Of a stretch of 21,290 nt of DNA, positions 20,939 through 21,290 are shown piece by piece. The notes under the pieces were generated by a model. It did not search any database and had not been told where the DNA came from. It was given only the letters and a program-made list of their open reading frames with translations. The position numbers and the translations under genes were made by a program. The DNA comes from an uncultured Polaromonas sp. (GTDB lineage Bacteria; Pseudomonadota; Gammaproteobacteria; Burkholderiales; Burkholderiaceae). The DNA lies in the NCBI GenBank assembly GCA_946479075.1, contig CAMLDT010000038.1, positions 1-21,290 on the forward strand, in the 5' to 3' direction. Positions within the stretch are counted from its first letter, which is position 1. Every line of letters begins with the position of its first letter.

Positions 20939-21290
20939 ATGTGTGGCATCGTCGCTTCCGTTTCTACCCGCAACATCGTCCCCATCCTGGTCCAGGGCCT
21001 GCAACGCCTGGAATACCGCGGGTATGACTCCTGCGGCGTCGCCGTTTATGCCGACGGCCTCAAACGCGCGCGCAGCACCTCACGCGTGGCCGAGTTGATG
21101 GAGCAAGTGAGCACCGACAAACTCGAAAGCGGCACCGGCATTGCCCACACGCGCTGGGCCACCCATGGCGCGCCGGCCGTGCACAACGCACACCCGCATT
21201 TCAGCCACGGTGCCGGCGACGCGGCGCACAAACCGGGGCGTGTCGCACTGGTCCACAACGGCATCATCGAAAACCATGACGAGCTGCGTG
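20939..21290 (+). CDS. glmS: Glutamine-fructose-6-phosphate aminotransferase GlmS, 5' part (truncated by window)
   Basis: The first 117 codons are visible and the frame runs off the window. [12 protein letters not shown] gives the N-terminal Cys (position 2 before Met removal), the nucleophile of the glutaminase domain. [33 protein letters not shown] and [14 protein letters not shown] are standard GlmS motifs. It makes glucosamine-6-phosphate from fructose-6-phosphate and glutamine, the entry to UDP-GlcNAc. ATG 20939 has AAGGA 7 bases upstream. TTGACT at 20899-20904 could be a -35 box but no good -10 follows, so the promoter is not fixed. It is divergent from the Lrp/AsnC gene and shares its AT-rich control region. 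The isomerase domains are outside the window. Confidence 0.97.
   Translation, partial: MCGIVASVSTRNIVPILVQGLQRLEYRGYDSCGVAVYADGLKRARSTSRVAELMEQVSTDKLESGTGIAHTRWATHGAPAVHNAHPHFSHGAGDAAHKPGRVALVHNGIIENHDELR

Overview
This GC-rich window looks like chromosomal DNA of a betaproteobacterium in the order Burkholderiales, most likely family Comamonadaceae (Polaromonas/Rhodoferax/Variovorax-like). That rests on protein character, Burkholderiales-style neighbours (GlmU, an Lrp-type regulator, GlmS, an NDUFA9-like epimerase, Slt, CCA transferase), and two kinds of interspersed repeat I associate with Comamonadaceae intergenic DNA. No database search was possible, so the genus is a guess. There are 25 supportable protein genes, two of them cut by the window edges. 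I see no rRNA, tRNA, transposase, prophage gene or CRISPR array.

Layout. 1-297 is the C-terminus of cca. 351-4362 is a tightly coupled trehalose cluster, otsB - GH15 glucosidase - otsA, joined by two ATGA stop/start overlaps; a small zinc-ribbon membrane protein follows. 4863-7941 is a minus-strand run: ROK sugar kinase with DUF2905, GST, and an NDUFA9-like NAD(P)-binding protein. A hemerythrin-like protein (+) and an MgtC-family membrane protein (-) meet tail to tail at a shared TGATCA. Slt (-) and 5-formyl-THF cyclo-ligase (+) start 9 bp apart. 11967-12296 is a repeat island. GlmU (-) and a DUF6279-type lipoprotein (+) have overlapping start codons.

The right half is regulatory. An FNR-like regulator with a Cys/Cys/Cys/Asp arrangement is divergent from a BLUF blue-light photosensor. 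A metallo-beta-lactamase-fold protein lies behind a 34-bp palindromic operator next to a TetR gene. A TfoX-like gene and a DUF2917 gene overlap by 217 bp at their 3' ends. A GcvA-type LysR, an Lrp/AsnC regulator and the 5' end of glmS close the window.

How the genes fit together: OtsA/OtsB make trehalose and the GH15 enzyme may turn over trehalose or an alpha-glucan. GlmS and GlmU are the first and last steps to UDP-GlcNAc, and Slt acts on the wall built from it. The most novel-looking elements are (1) the BLUF/FNR-like pair, (2) a four-copy ~70-80 bp repeat family, one copy of which sits in frame inside the folate cyclo-ligase gene and another of which encodes the end of the AsnC regulator, (3) the TetR-type palindrome with a built-in promoter, and (4) the antisense tail overlap of the TfoX and DUF2917 genes.
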